A stretch of 64,000 nt of DNA from Narthecium ossifragum (Eukaryota > Streptophyta > Magnoliopsida > Dioscoreales > Nartheciaceae): assembly GCA_963920575.1 (NCBI GenBank), contig OY986967.1, forward strand, positions 19,944,094 to 20,008,093, written 5' to 3'. Shown here piece by piece: positions 1-11,618 of this stretch. A program made the translations under genes and the position numbers. The notes under the pieces were generated by a model, which did not search any database, had not been told where the DNA came from, and saw only the letters and a program-made list of their open reading frames with translations. Positions within the stretch are counted from its first letter, which is position 1, and each line of letters begins with the position of its first letter.

Positions 1-155
1 TCTGGTTTCTCCTTCGTAATCAAAGTTTTCCGTGTAGTTCGATACCGTATTTCATCACTATTCTACCCCATAATTTAGTATTTTGAATAAGGGTTTATAA
101 ATTTTATTTTTGATTGAGTTTGCATCTGATTTGACGACGCGTTCGCAAGCGATCA
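1..155 (+). mobile_element. 3' end of an LTR (family C)
   Basis: From about base 39 this matches 29399-29515, the right end of the complete solo LTR at 27992-29515, with scattered substitutions, and both end in GCAAGCGATCA. The rest of this copy lies left of the window. It is inserted in a minus-strand family A LTR whose remaining end follows at once. No coding sequence is seen. Confidence 0.85.
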
Positions 156-330
156 TCAATCCAAGGGCATGCGTGTACTACGCGGGTGTGAAACTGACCG
201 ACATTGCGTAATTTTACCAAATTAAAAACAACAATGCGATCGATCGATTGCACCTGATGCGGAAACATACCATCAAAACGCAGCCCCCAACCTACGCTGT
301 CGAGCCAGGTTAGAGGAATGGATCCTCATA
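156..330 (-). mobile_element. Terminal piece of a family A LTR
   Basis: This stretch resembles 51266-51461 and 9650-9823, the right ends of other minus-strand family A LTRs. It shares the 'tactacgcgggtgtgaaac' block, an 'aattt(t)accaaatt' block, and the end 'ggttagaggaa..ggatcctcata', where other copies end in CCTCACA. It continues the LTR interrupted by the family C LTR at 1-155. Confidence 0.75.
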
Positions 331-2150
331 GAATTTCATCGTGCTTTCACCGAGATCCGAATTAGGTAAGCTTCCCTCATCTTTTCCCATCCAATTCCTG
401 AGTTTTCCGTGGTTTGTCGTGAAGTTTTGGGTGATTTTTGTGTTTTTTGGTGAATTTTCCAGCGAGGGTCACTGGAGACGACAACGTTCCTTTCCTGGTG
501 ACTGCAGCATCGGTGAATGACCGACGGTGAATCCCGACGCCGTTTTTCACTTTTCCTTCTGTTTTTATAGCCGGAAAACACTCCTTCAAGCCTTTGAACC
601 CATCTTTTCTGGCGAAAATTGCGGTGAGCTTTCCGGGAGCTTTGACCGGCAGTCCTCCATGGAAGATGGTGTTTTGGGTAGAGGAGATTGTTGCGCTTCT
701 TTCCGTACCTTTTCGTGGCCATTTCGTTGTTGTTGAACGACGTCTGGTAGAGCTCCGAAGGAGGTCGGTTTGGAGGAAGAAGATGAATAGTGTTGTGTGG
801 AGTATTTTAACGTGTACCAAATTCTCTAAATGCCAATATGTTGAGCTCTTGCTGTCCGTTTTCGAAGATTTTCACATCGTTTCGACCGAATTCTCGAGCT
901 CTGTCTCTTTATAGTGGTTTCAGTTGAGTTTGTGGCAGTACCTGACCTCGGTACTGATTCCTTTGTGTAATAGGTGATCACCCGATCGATCGACCGGCTT
1001 TGGAGTGAGTTACGGATCCCGTGATTTAACGTGCGCGCGCCGACCTCCATTTTGATGTAGGAGTTACCACATGCTTTGGTTTTGTGTGCATGTTATGTTA
1101 TATTTGCTTTTTTATTTGTTTTGATATTATGATGTATGTATGTACAATAGTATTCTTATTGTGTTCATATCATCCTATATATGTTATGGGGTTGGATTTG
1201 ATGTGTTTAATGCTTGTTAGGCTAGTTGAGCCTATTGTAAGTTTATCTATGCCAATGATTCCTACATGTATGTGTCATGAGAATTAATTGATTGTTTTAT
1301 TGATTGATTATTTGTTTATGGGACTTGTGCATGCATGCTAGGAATGCTGGATTTGGCTTAGAGCCGTGAATCTAGGAAATTAAATTATCATGTATTGTGA
1401 TTAGGCCTAGTCAGATCTTGTAGGTGGACTAGTCAGAGTTAGGAATTTTAGGAGTTGTATCGATGACTAGACAAATGGATTGGATCTTCGTATGTCGATA
1501 TGGGATTTGATCTGGTTTGAGAACTTATGTTGAGGATGTTTCCCTGTACTAGTATACTGAGACTTGTATAGATTCTAGAGGGGTTTGGGCGTGAGCATTG
1601 ATGGCCAGACGCGACGATTGTGCGTGTAATTCTCACCTAGACTAGCCAGACGATATTAGGGCCCAGTATGTTAGGATAGGTTTCGTGTACACCTGTGTCC
1701 TAAACTGTTAACAGGAGACTCCTACTGGGCTTCGACCTCATTCTTTGGGTTTTGTGCAAAAGGACATTTAGGTAGGCTCGAAACCAGCGCATCCCATGGA
1801 GATAATGCACAGTGATGAGGCGTCATTTTGTACTTATCTAATTGAGAGTTAGTTTTATAGTAGGTGGAGAGATGAGAGTTGTATCCGTATTATTTTGTAC
1901 TCTTTACCTTGACTCTCAATTTTATATATAATGACGTTTTTTATATGCTGGATTTTGGAGAACTTGTATATTGTGATCTAGTGATTTGATTATTATGTAT
2001 TTTGATGATTATATACCTATGTAGATGAAATATGATGGATTTTAATATATGTACCAATATTACATGTGAACAAATGTTATGCGACGAATGTGTACCCAAA
2101 AGTTATAAATCTAATCAAAATTATTTGTTGAATGTCATAAGTGGTGTTTG
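331..2150. other. No gene recognised; possibly a decayed LTR
   Basis: The short open frames here have no recognisable domain and overlap on both strands. T-rich tracts, 'gtgtgcatgttatg' and a polyadenylation-like end near 1850-1930 recall the layout of LTRs elsewhere in the window, but I found no matching copy and no clear ends. The class is therefore left open. Confidence 0.3.
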
Positions 2151-2780
2151 TTAGAACAGAAAATCAGCGAAGGGAAAAAACGGTGTTAAAAATGATCTAA
2201 CATTCAAGAATCAGGGGATTGTGGTTGAGTTCTACTCCTTCGAAAACGAACAGAGGTGTTGAAGCTTGTTGAGATTGGATGGTGACATAGAAATGAAGTG
2301 GAAAATGGAAAATGGGAAGTGGAAGATGATGAGCTATGGTAAATCTATTCCTAGGAAATTATAGATCTACTCCTATGAATAGAATTATGGTAGCACTACT
2401 CCTAGGAAATTATGATAATACTACTCCTATGTAAGAAATTATTGTAGCACTACTCTTAGAAACGAAGGACTGGTTGCAAGAATTAAAGGGAATAAAAGCT
2501 TCATTAAGATAAATAGGGCTACATTGATAAATATGAAAAGCTACATAGTAAAGCTGGTTTGCTTTGATGGCCGGGGCCCGTTTTTCTTCATCTTCTTGGC
2601 ATTTTATAGAGCTTCTGGTAATCACCTTGAAACCACACGAACTGCCCACTGCAACTGTCAGAAACTGAGTTTGAAACCGTCATAAATGCATAACTTGGTG
2701 ATATCTTCAACTATTTACGAAACTGCCATCAGGCAGAGCTTCTTGTCTTCCACTGCAATTTTGCTGATGATAACCTTGGA
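2151..2780. other. No gene seen
   Basis: AT-rich sequence with small local repeats: 'tactcctaggaaattatgataata' is echoed imperfectly at 2345-2440. No convincing coding potential or transposon ends were found. Confidence 0.4.
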
Positions 2781-2789
2781 ATTTCGTGA

Positions 2790-3510
2790 AACTCTGAACA
2801 TGAAAGTTGTAGGTCTTCGAATTCTCTTTTCATCGGTCTAAAAATCAACTCATTTGGACATTGTATGAGAAAGTTATCGTCAAAACGGTCAAAACACATC
2901 GATGTCTTATTAAAATAATCAGCCAAAATATGGTCGATGGGTTTTGGCCGATGGAGAAATGGGCGATGACATCGGCCATCTTTTGGGCGATGACATTTGG
3001 ATTATTGGCCATTATTTACCATTTTGCCACTGACACTTCGACTGCCGGTTTGACATAGTAAACGATGGAATCTGAAGATCTCTTCAACAGCAAAGTTGTA
3101 GATCTTTTCGTCCTCTTTCTCATGGTTCAAGAATCACCCAATTTGGATATCATATGAGAACATTATGGTCAAAATAGTCAAACCATATTGACGACTTATT
3201 AAAATAATCGGCTAAAATATGGTCGATTGATTTTGGCCGATGGAGAATCTAGCCGTTGGAGAATTTGGCCGATTGATCAGGCATTGATTGGATTTGGACA
3301 TTTGGTCTTATTTATTAATTTGCCACTGAACACTTTGGTTGTCTGTTTGACATACTAAACGATGAAATCTGAAGATCTTGTCAACAACAAAGTTGTAGAT
3401 TCTCTTTCCAATCGTTCAAGAATCGCCCACTTTGAATACTTGATGGAAAAGTTATGGCAAAAATACTTTAGCTGTGTCAACATTGAAGTATCTATTGGCC
3501 GATTGACAAT
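2790..3510. repeat. Three decayed tandem copies, unit about 295 bp
   Basis: The block 'aatctgaagatctc/t..aaagttgtag' starts near 3066 and 3364, with a related 'aaagttgtaggtcttcgaattctc' at 2802. Each is followed by a similar run: 'caattTGGATATcatatgaga', then '..cttattaaaataatc', then 'aaaatatggtcgatt', then 'ttttggccgatgg'. The third copy is the shortest and most diverged. Function is unknown; it may be a fragment of a larger repeat. Confidence 0.65.
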
Positions 3511-3671
3511 ATTTATGAAATTACCATTGATCTTGTTAATCGCCTAAATTGTTATATTTATTGCTAACAGTGTTATATATAATCACGTTGACAACCATTG
3601 AGAATTCACGCGCCCATCCCGAAATTTTGAATATTTTGAGGTAAATTTGGATGTTAATTGGGGCGGGCATG

Positions 3672-4440
3672 ACACGGTGTCGTTGATCGGAAGGAAGCGG
3701 TAGGAGAAGTTGTACCCGATGGTCAGATCAGCCCCACCTTGTTGATGAACGACACGAGGCGCATGCTAAAGCCTATGACGCCGAGCTCGTCGGGGTTGTT
3801 GAAGCCGCGGTTGGTCCGGACGCAGCCGAAGGCCATGGCTGGAAGGATGTAGTCCAATTCACCATCAGCAGCGAACACAATGAAGTGGTCCATGACGACA
3901 TCGCTGTCCATGTGGGATCCGTCCGTTAAATTGTAGCCGTACTAGTCGGCGTTGGATTGCTTGTAATCAATAAGGGTGCAGCTGCGATCGGTGCAGCTCA
4001 AATTACGAAAGGTGGAGGACTTGGAGGGGTCGAAGATGGGGGTGTCCTCGTGGGGGTAGTTGGTGCAAGGGATGCATTGGGTCCAAATGATACTGCTGCC
4101 CGTGTCCACGTTGAGGTACACAGGCACTGGCGGAGTCCCGATGGCAATCTTCATGACGTATTCATCGGCCGTCGGAGTTTTCGGGATCTGCATGTTTTGA
4201 GGCGACACTACGGAGGTCTTGGCTCTTGTGGTGAGCTAGAGATAGTTGAGTCTAACGGCGGAGCGTTGGAAGGCAGCGTTCTAGCGATCGGAGGGTGTTG
4301 GATTGGGTTTGTAGTAGGGGGACCGAGGAGAGTCCTGGTGGATGAGTTCCACGGCAAAGCCGTTGGGTAGATCTGGAATTGGTATTGATGGGTAGGTGAT
4401 CAACATCAGGAGGAAGAGTACGTACTATGCTTGTTGCCAT
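3672..4440 (-). pseudogene. Aspartic protease pseudogene (nepenthesin/CDR1-type), 3'-truncated
   Basis: This is a broken paralogue of the intact gene at 25373-26704. Read on the minus strand, the start context 'CCACAAGCCATGGCAA' is shared with the intact gene. A frameshifted N-terminal part follows, then an open segment at 4208-3942 holding the flap region (IGTPPVPVYLN), the first catalytic motif DTGS and 'IFDPSKSSTFRNLSC'. A further segment at 3911-3723 has an FGC motif and a degraded 'GVIGF'. The last recognisable piece is a GYNFSY block near 3690. The second catalytic Asp motif and the whole C-terminal lobe are missing, and at least two frame changes occur, so no active protease can be made. 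Because it points away from the intact paralogue, an inverted duplication later split by transposons is likely. Confidence 0.85.
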
Positions 4441-4670
4441 GGCTTGTGGACGAATTGATACAACACATGGAAGCTATTTTAAGGACAGGGATGTGGGAAT
4501 AAAGTTTGGCTAACATTAATTGGATGGACAAAATTTAAGGAAATACTTAGCTATTTATAACTAGATTTGATTGGAATGAGGAATGTGGAAGATACCCTAG
4601 ATAGAAAGAAAGAAGCCAATTTTAACTTAATTGGTAAGAAATTGAATTGTTTTCTAATCGATTTCAACAT
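4441..4670. other. Upstream flank of the protease pseudogene
   Basis: AT-rich host sequence between the pseudogene head and the 3' tail of the minus-strand LINE. No gene is seen. It may contain remnants of the old promoter, but no clear TATA box could be chosen. Confidence 0.4.
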
Positions 4671-4800
4671 CATTTTTTTTTAATGAAATGAGCTCTTAGG
4701 CTAATATTTATAAACAGGAACCAATACAGAATTAGCTATCAAACAACATAGCCCCCGACTCACACGACCAAGAGGACATCCTCTCGGTTCTGCGACATGC

Positions 4801-5408
4801 TCAAGGAACACTATCAGCTCTCGTGTTACACTCTCTAAAGATATAAAAAAGAAGAACATAGTCAAAGAGGAGAGCGAGCAACCAAATGTTCTTTGCCATA
4901 TGCTCTAAGTCCGGTGGCCAACCACCTCGTGTTCGGTTTAGAATTTGGACAACGGAAAGTGAGTCCGTTTCAATGATCAGTTTTTTGTGGCCGTGCAAAT
5001 TTTCCATTCTCAATCCTTCCAATATTACTTTCATTTCACCCTCTAGTATTGAGCTAACCATAATCCGGTGAGCCCAAGCCCAAGCCTCCTTCCTATATGC
5101 TGATAATGCAAGGACGCCAATAACTGCCTCTCCTAATGATGGATCAAAGGTCACAACTATTTGGATCACATGAGCACCTCGTAAGCGAGTCCGTTTCAAT
5201 GATCAGTTTCTTGTGGCCGTGAAAATTTTCCATTCTCAATCCTTCCAATATTACTTTCATTTCACCCTCTAGTATTGAGCTAACCATAATCCGGTGAGCC
5301 CAAGCCCAAGCCTCCTTCCTATATGCTGATAATGCAAGGACGCCAATAGCTGCCTCTCCTAATGATGGATCAAAGGTCACAACTATTTGGATCACATGAG
5401 CACCTCGT
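4801..5408 (-). pseudogene. LINE RNase H domain, internally duplicated
   Basis: The minus-strand reading frame 5199-4801 contains 'KLIIETDSLSVVQILN', an RNase H-like segment with an acidic residue in the ETDS motif. It ends with 'FRECNTRADSV', matching the HIPRExNxxAD helix usual at the end of plant LINE RNase H domains. The frame above it (5395-5144) repeats the first part because of a 226-bp tandem duplication, so the domain is no longer continuous. It belongs to the LINE whose RT lies at 14015-15364. Confidence 0.8.
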
Positions 5409-5412
5409 AAGC
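4961..5412. repeat. 226-bp tandem duplication abutting the CACTA insertion
   Basis: Units 4961-5186 and 5187-5412 are nearly identical, both starting GAGTCCGTTTCAATGATCAG and ending CACCTCGTAAGC. The end of the second unit coincides with the left boundary of the CACTA element: the target site AAG is 5409-5411 and the final C is the element's first base. The first unit also ends in that C, which suggests that the duplication arose after, or together with, the transposon insertion. Confidence 0.9.
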
Positions 5413-5874
5413 ACTACAACAAAATAGGTCTATAGTGACAATAAAACTCGTCACTAATACCCTGAAATCCGTCACAGAACACTTTCAGTGACGAGTTTAG
5501 GGTCGTCGCCTATACCTCCGTGGCTGAAAGTTTCAGTGACAACTTTCTGACGTTGTCACAAAATCAGTTACTTTCAGTGAAGAGAGTACCCGCCTCTGAA
5601 AGTTATTTATCTGTGACGACTACATTTGTCACAGTTGATTTGCATTTGTGACAATCATTGTTGTCACTGTAAATAACTTTGTTGTCACTATATGTTGAAA
5701 TACACTGTAATTAGATTTTAGGGTTAATAACATTTTACTCCCCTCTAGTTTGACAATATGTCAATTTACCCTTTATAGTTAAAAACGTGACAAAACAAAC
5801 CCTTAATTTATCAATGTAGTCGTTTTACACCCAAATCTCAAACACCGTTAACCAGATTGACGGCAAACCGGCTA

Positions 5875-5905
5875 AATAGGTCACGTGCAACGCACGTGAC
5901 CCCGC
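5875..5905. promoter_or_regulatory. Paired CACGTG palindromes just inside the Pack-MULE 1 left TIR
   Basis: CACGTG occurs at 5882-5887 and 5893-5898, 11 bp apart, between the TIR and the captured transporter fragment. CACGTG is the core of the plant G-box bound by bZIP/bHLH factors. Whether it acts here is not known; a comparable pair occurs in the TIRs of Pack-MULE 2. Confidence 0.45.
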
Positions 5906-5940
5906 TTGACCAGTTTTGCCGTTGTCACTCTCATAGCACA

Positions 5941-6265
5941 GGTGAAGTAGCTCCTTCACCACCTCGAGGCCCAGGAGATCCAGGAGTGCAGCCTCAACGA
6001 CATGCGCCGGGAGCTCTCCTGGTTCGACCTCGTCTTCCTTAGAATCGGGGTCGTCATCGGCGCTGGCATCTTCGTGCTCGCAGGCGAGTACGCCCGCCTC
6101 CACGCCGGCCCTGCCATCATCATCTCCTACGCCGTCTCGGGCCTCGCCGCTATGCTCTCCGTCCTCTGCTACGCTGAGTTCGCCATCGACATCCCCTTGC
6201 TCGACGGGTCCTTCGCGCACCTCCACGTAGAGCTCGGCGATTTCGTTAGCCTGGCTGACGGCAAA
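5941..6265 (+). pseudogene. Captured fragment of a plant cationic amino acid transporter (CAT)
   Basis: The plus frame around 6002-6260 encodes 'MRRELSWFDLVFLRIG', then a membrane segment with 'GAGIFVLAG', a second with 'SGLAAMLSVLCYAEFA' and 'GSFAHLHVELGDF'. These are the opening transmembrane helices (about TM1-TM3) of plant CAT proteins of the APC superfamily, plasma or vacuolar membrane carriers of basic amino acids. Only about 100 residues of a protein that is normally near 600 remain, so it cannot transport. Third positions are mostly G or C, unlike the AT-rich CACTA around it, which supports capture from a GC-rich gene. Family assignment is from motif recognition; the donor gene is not in the window. 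Confidence 0.8.
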
Positions 6266-7110
6266 CGTCACATTCAGCGGTTTTGCCCGTCTCCAACAAA
6301 GATGATGTCAGCTTCTCTGCTCGTCATGCCAACCTTCGCGGTGTGTGCTGGATCCGGGGGAAGTGGAGGGAGCTCGGGCGACGGAGCTCACAGTCAGGGT
6401 TGGCGGTGATGGAGAGATCATCGGGCGGCGTTGGGGAGAGTCGTGGCGTCGTCGGCGAGGAGAGGGAGTGCCACAGGGGAAGATGGCGCGTCGGAGTGCG
6501 GGATCCGAAGGAGGCGGAGGGTCTCGGCGATGGTCGAGCTCAGATGGAGGTCACCGGCGTCGGGGGAGATCATCGACTGTGAAGGGGGACCTCGGGAGGT
6601 TGGAACGGCGAAGGGGCGGAGATGCGCTGGAGATTGAAGTGGTTGTTGGGTTGTCATCAGCGGGCGAGGGCTCGTCGAGGAGAGAAGGGAAGATGGAGGC
6701 AGGGCGTCGGAGGGGGAAGGGAAGATGGAGGAGTCGGTGATGTGGACGCGGCCAAGGAAGTGGTGACGGCGGCAGCGACCGTGCCAGGATGATCCGGCGC
6801 CATCGACAGCGAGGAAAGAATGGAACGGCGACGGAGGAGTGGAAGAGAGAGAGACAGAGCGGCGATGTAGGAACTCGGCGCTTTTGGAATCTCCGGCGAG
6901 GACTTGCAGCGGGGAGGCAAGCCGGCGACGGAGCTCCGAGGAAGGGCGGCGCGTCAATGATGACTCCTGCCGACCTGTGCTTGTCTCGAGAGGTGGGAAG
7001 AGGGGGAGGGAACGAGAGAGAGGTGTGAGTGAGAGGTGACGCCGGTCTACAGAGTGGGTTTAGCCGGTCAAACCGGTCAAAATTAGTTAAACGAATCTAT
7101 TCAGCCGGTT
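6266..7110. other. GC-rich Pack-MULE cargo of unknown origin
   Basis: This segment is far richer in G+C than its surroundings and is open in several frames, including a 179-residue minus frame (6957-6418) rich in Ser, Pro, Arg and Leu without a recognised domain. It could be a 5' UTR or first exon captured from another gene, or intronic sequence next to the CAT fragment. No function is assigned. Confidence 0.45.
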
Positions 7111-7115
7111 TGCCG

Positions 7116-9823
7116 TGTCACACCCCGACCCAGAAAACCCATCCAGATCGAGGAATGAGCAACCTAAACCTGTTACATCATCAATGGCGCGGAAAATTTT
7201 GACAGAGTCTCCTCTATTATTCTTACACAAGGACCTGTACAATTCCTTATATTCACAATAACTGCAAATACAGAATCATAAGAACATAATTTGTAGATTC
7301 ACACTGATATCATTATTATCATCCAATTAAACATCCAAATAAGCGACATTGTCATTAATATCAAAAGTTAAAGTCATACAATTATCCTCAAATAAGATGC
7401 ATAAGTCTCCAAATGTTGAACTACATCAAATAAATATAAAGCTGAATTAAATCCTCTAGTCTGTCAGCAACCTCAAAGTCCACCCGAAGTAGATGCGCCT
7501 CCAAGAGCTGATCCGCCTGTGGCTACTGAAGTGGAAGGAGTGGCGCCTGCACCTGCAAAACGCAGCCCGGGTAGGGTGAGCATAAAGCCCAGTAGGGTTC
7601 TACTCTACGGCACTCTCAAGGAAAGGGTAAACTGCAACTGTGTTATCTTTCATCCCAAGGCTAAGGTGCTACTGGAGGCCTCACACCTCGTCGATCCAGA
7701 ATAGGCCCCTACATAGGGTCACCCTCACCCAAGCGGCGAAACAAGGAGGACAGCCAACACGAGCCCGGACCCAGGGTCGGTGCATCGCCGCTGCACTCAC
7801 CGCCGGAGCTCTCGCCGTACACCACCCCTTGTACGGGGACATACGTCATGGACATCGACATCCACACTTAGACCCTTGGGACAAAGAGACAACACGACCT
7901 CTATTCCTCAACATCATAATTCACATAATTATATCTAGGTTGTAACCTCAATCAACATAAGATCATAACCACACAATCTCGCCCTAATCCTCCTACCCAT
8001 ACCTCGGTCCTAAAGCTAGATCCGAGCTACCCGAGCCCTCGGATCGGCGATCGAGCCCATCGCCCGCACCTAGCCTTAATGCTTCTAATGCATACAACAT
8101 GCATGAGCCTATTCAAACAACTAGGCCTAGGTGTCTCTACATGTCAATTCATCAACCACATGTCCACAAGTTATAGCGTAGCTATAAAATAGATTTAGCA
8201 TTTAAGAATAGACAGAATCCAAACATAGACTTTCACATATCCCAATCATATATCATCTTATTCAACACATACAATAGGGCACAACTTCGGCCCAATTAAA
8301 TCTAAACATTCCCAAGGGGCGTCACTCCCTTGGTTAACCCACAAAGAAATAGAAACGGGCACACCGCCGGCCCTAGGCAGAAGCATGCTATAACAATATA
8401 TAATTCAATGGTATGGCGAGTAATTATACGAGTTGAAGAAAAAGATAAACATATGGTTCATAAGAGTGGTAGTAATATTCAGTTCGGGCTGATAGTGAAA
8501 TCCAACCAAGGACTGACTCCAAATCAGGTAATGACCATCCATACCAGCAGAGGGGACGAATTCATAGGTTCACCATGGAGTAGCGAAACCTGGGGAGGAC
8601 AACAGAGGGAAGGAGGGCCATCTACCCAGAGCAAGGCCAATCAGAACCCCAACTCAACTCCCCTACGGAGTCCAGCAAAACCCAAACCAATCCCCAAAGA
8701 CAGAGCTTACGGGAATGGCACTCACACCCTCGCAGCAGACCGAACAATGCCACCCCTCAACAACCCCTGGCAGCCGGAAGGAAAACAGAGGGATCGAGCA
8801 TGGAAAGAGATGACACTGCAGCAACTGGGATGAGGAAGGAAACCGAAACGAACACCCGAAGCTTCAAGGGAAATCAGGCAACTCAAGTCTCCGACCGGCC
8901 AAGAACAGGGGAAAGAAAACCAGAAGGAAGAAATCTCATCCAAACCTATAGGCCCAATCAAAGGCAGCAAAGAGGAGAAAAGAAATCCAACTTCGTGCAG
9001 ATCCATAACATCCACCATAGTAGTTAGGAAATGAAGAAGAAAGCTCTTCGGGAAACCGTCGGCACTCAATGATCCAGGTAATCACACACCAAGCAAACCA
9101 TGGTCGTAGGGAGAGAGACAGAGGAATGGCACATTCAATGGAGAAGATCCCTAACAGAGCATCGAAACCTTATGCTAACAATACATCAAACCAGATCCTA
9201 GATGCCTAACCAAGGGTTAGGGTAGGAATCCCTACCTCTAGGCGTCGGGATCTCGTCCCTCTCCTTCTTCTCCGGCCGCGGTTGCCGTTCCCAAGCTCGC
9301 CGCCACCTCCAGTCGCGGTCGCAGAGCTCGCCTAGCCCTCCGTCGTCGCCGTGGACGCCGCCTCTAGCTCCTTGGCCGGCCGCCGCCGCCCTCTTCTCCT
9401 TCCAGTCGAGTCGCGGTCTCTCCCTCTCCTCAGCCGTCACGCCGTCACCCAGGAAGTCTCGCGAGAGGGAGAGTGAATGAAACGTAGGGTTAAGTTTAAC
9501 TAATTAGGTTGTTTAAGTCCACAACCGTTTGATCATCATCAAATTGATCACGGCCGTTCAGATCTGGATCTACTTGATCAAACCCCGATTCTCAGATCTA
9601 GATCACTCCTATGGGTCTAATCAAGCACATACATCATTATAAGGCCGTGTGTGCGTTACACGCTTGTGAAATCACCCGACAGGGCGCAATTTGACCAAAT
9701 TGCCCCTGGGGTTGCAAAGAGGCCATGCGATCAGCCGATCGCACTCGACGCGAGAACAACCCAAGAAAGGGATCGGCCCTCGACCGACGCGGTCGAGCCG
9801 GGTTAGAGGAACGGGTCCTCACA
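7116..9823 (-). mobile_element. Solo LTR, family A (2708 bp)
   Basis: On the plus strand it starts TGTCACACCCCGACCC and ends GGGTCCTCACA. Five-base target duplications TGCCG lie at 7111-7115 and 9824-9828. It shares the 'cccgggtaggg..gcataaagcccagtagggttctac' block and the 'gcaatttgaccaaattgcccctgggg' block with other family A copies. No internal region or second LTR is present. It lies within Pack-MULE 1. Unlike younger-looking copies it lacks the GATCGATC cluster and has only scattered GATC words near 9520-9610. Confidence 0.92.
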
Positions 9824-10199
9824 TGCCGTCAGCCCGGCTAACGAAGTTTGGCTGCTTGGGTGTAAAACGACCACATTGATAAATTAAGGGTTCGTTTTGT
9901 CAAGTTTTAAAGTATAAGGGGTAAATTGACATATTGTCAAACTAGAGGGGAGTAAAATGTTATTAACCCTAGATTTTATTTATGACAACGTATATTTTTA
10001 CAATAACAAGTGATATTGTCACTGAAAGTAGTTTATAGTGACAATAAAAAGGTTGTCACTAAAAGTATTTACAGTGACAAATATTAATAACATTGTTTGT
10101 CACTAATTCCATTGTTAGTGACAACAAATGATATCTAAGTTTGTCACACAATACTGAATCTTGTTTTAGTGACAATTTTTTTGTCACTAAAATTTGTCA

Positions 10200-11372
10200 T
10201 CAAACTCATTTTTATTATTTGATATTTTAATTTAAAAATTAATCTTTAACTATAAGCACTATTTTTCTCTAGACAAACAAACACATTATTATGATTCGAA
10301 TGAAAATAATTCATACCATAAAATATATTTCATAAACAAATAGCTTTGTATGTTGCTTATACAAAAACATGAGTTGCTACATAAATCAAAGTTACATAAT
10401 TATGTTAATTCAAAAGTGTACACTAAAATTACATTAATATAAAAAACAAGTCCGATCGATATCCGCACCAGCTGACATTGATCTAATAGATCAAGTATCA
10501 TGTATATAAAAAGGAAACAAAAGAAGAGAATTAGTATTTAGAAATATAAATACAGTTTGTATAATAGACAAATATATAAAAGCCAACATCACAATTTAAA
10601 TTTAAGAAATAAAACGAACAAAATCTCTCCTTTATTTTCGACATTCTCAAATAGTACAACTGTTTAAACATGTTTTTAACACATCTACAACATCTTTGCA
10701 ATATAAAAGCCTATACATTGGCTTACCATTCTTACATACAGATTACTAACACAAAGCTGAATTAAACATGAAGGATTAAGTTCCAAGTTAGAAGGAAAAT
10801 CATATGGCAACAGCTATGGCAGATAAAGGATAGGAACTAAGGCAGCTTCTAGCCTGCAAAAGTGAATAGCCTGCAAAATCATATTAAGAATGTCTCTACT
10901 TAACTAATTATAAGGAAAAGTTAATGAACTAACACAAAGCTTTATACAAAACATTGACGGTTACCTAGAAAAAGCACTACTTTAAATGAAAGATTTTAGA
11001 TCCATATACAAAAGAAACTCAGTAAACTAGCAAAAGCAGAAGATTGAAGCAATTAAGACAAAAGGAGACAAACAAAAGAGGGACTTCAACTATAGTAAAC
11101 AAATTCACAATCAATGCAAGACGAGAAATCTGGCAATGCTCTATGCTGACAACCCATCTCTTGGGCCAGCAATCACCCCCTCAATAGGCCTCGGCTTTAA
11201 AGTTAAAGAAATTCATATGCTCCAGGATCTGCTCCTTGGTGACCTCCTTGAACCCTTAAATACATAAGACACAATGCTAGCATTTTATTGTGTTCTAGCA
11301 GATAGCTTGCTCATTCGTAGACTAAGAAGGAATCAAAATCCATGGATTCAAGAAGATGCAAGCTTTCTCATC
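10200..11372. other. AT-rich CACTA interior, no gene
   Basis: Strongly AT-rich filler without coding frames longer than chance. 'gcctgcaaaagtgaatagcctgcaaaatc' near 10853 is a minor local repeat. No transposase remnant was recognised. Confidence 0.5.
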
Positions 11373-11618
11373 ATTTTTTTTTAATTAGTTAAGCCCTAAG
11401 GCTGGGTTTACATTACATTACACCCTGTCAAACAGGTGATCTACAAGGCCCGACATAGCCCACCTTGCTCCCACTGCCACCCTATGAGCAACTAAGTTAT
11501 GCTCTCTGGGTATGTGGGCAAAAGAAACAGCCGAAAGGAGAGAAGAGAGACTCCAAATGGACTTAAGAACTATTTCCAGTTCCTGCGGCCACCCCATTCT
11601 CCCATTCACGAAGCGCAC
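11373..11618 (-). mobile_element. 5'-truncated LINE inside the CACTA element
   Basis: A T-run at 11374-11382 marks the complement of a poly(A) tail, followed by 'agccctaaggct', the hallmark of the LINE 3' ends in this window. The minus frame 11618-11418 encodes the RNase H end with 'AHIPREHNLVAHRVA'. The flanking direct repeat TTCTCATC at 11365-11372 and 11619-11626 fits a target-primed insertion. Only about 245 bp were copied. Confidence 0.85.

Larger units (their letters stand above)
5721..9969 (+). mobile_element. Pack-MULE 1 carrying a transporter gene fragment
   Basis: Terminal inverted repeats begin GGGTTAATAACATTTTACTC at 5721 and end with the complement at 9969. Similarity between the two ends extends about 120-150 bp. 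A perfect 9-bp target duplication TAGATTTTA lies at 5712-5720 and 9970-9978, the size expected for Mutator-like elements. The cargo is a cationic amino acid transporter fragment and a GC-rich segment. A solo LTR (7116-9823) is nested inside; without it the element is about 1.5 kb. No transposase is present. Confidence 0.93.

Noticed and set aside
377..914. Overlapping frames of 106-147 residues near the left end as a gene
   Set aside because: Frames on both strands overlap, share no domain and lack plausible splice structure; the region resembles LTR sequence.
6418..6957. 179-residue minus-strand frame in Pack-MULE 1
   Set aside because: Composition (Ser, Pro, Arg, Leu) matches a random reading of GC-rich DNA; other frames of the same region are open too. 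Kept only as cargo of unknown origin.
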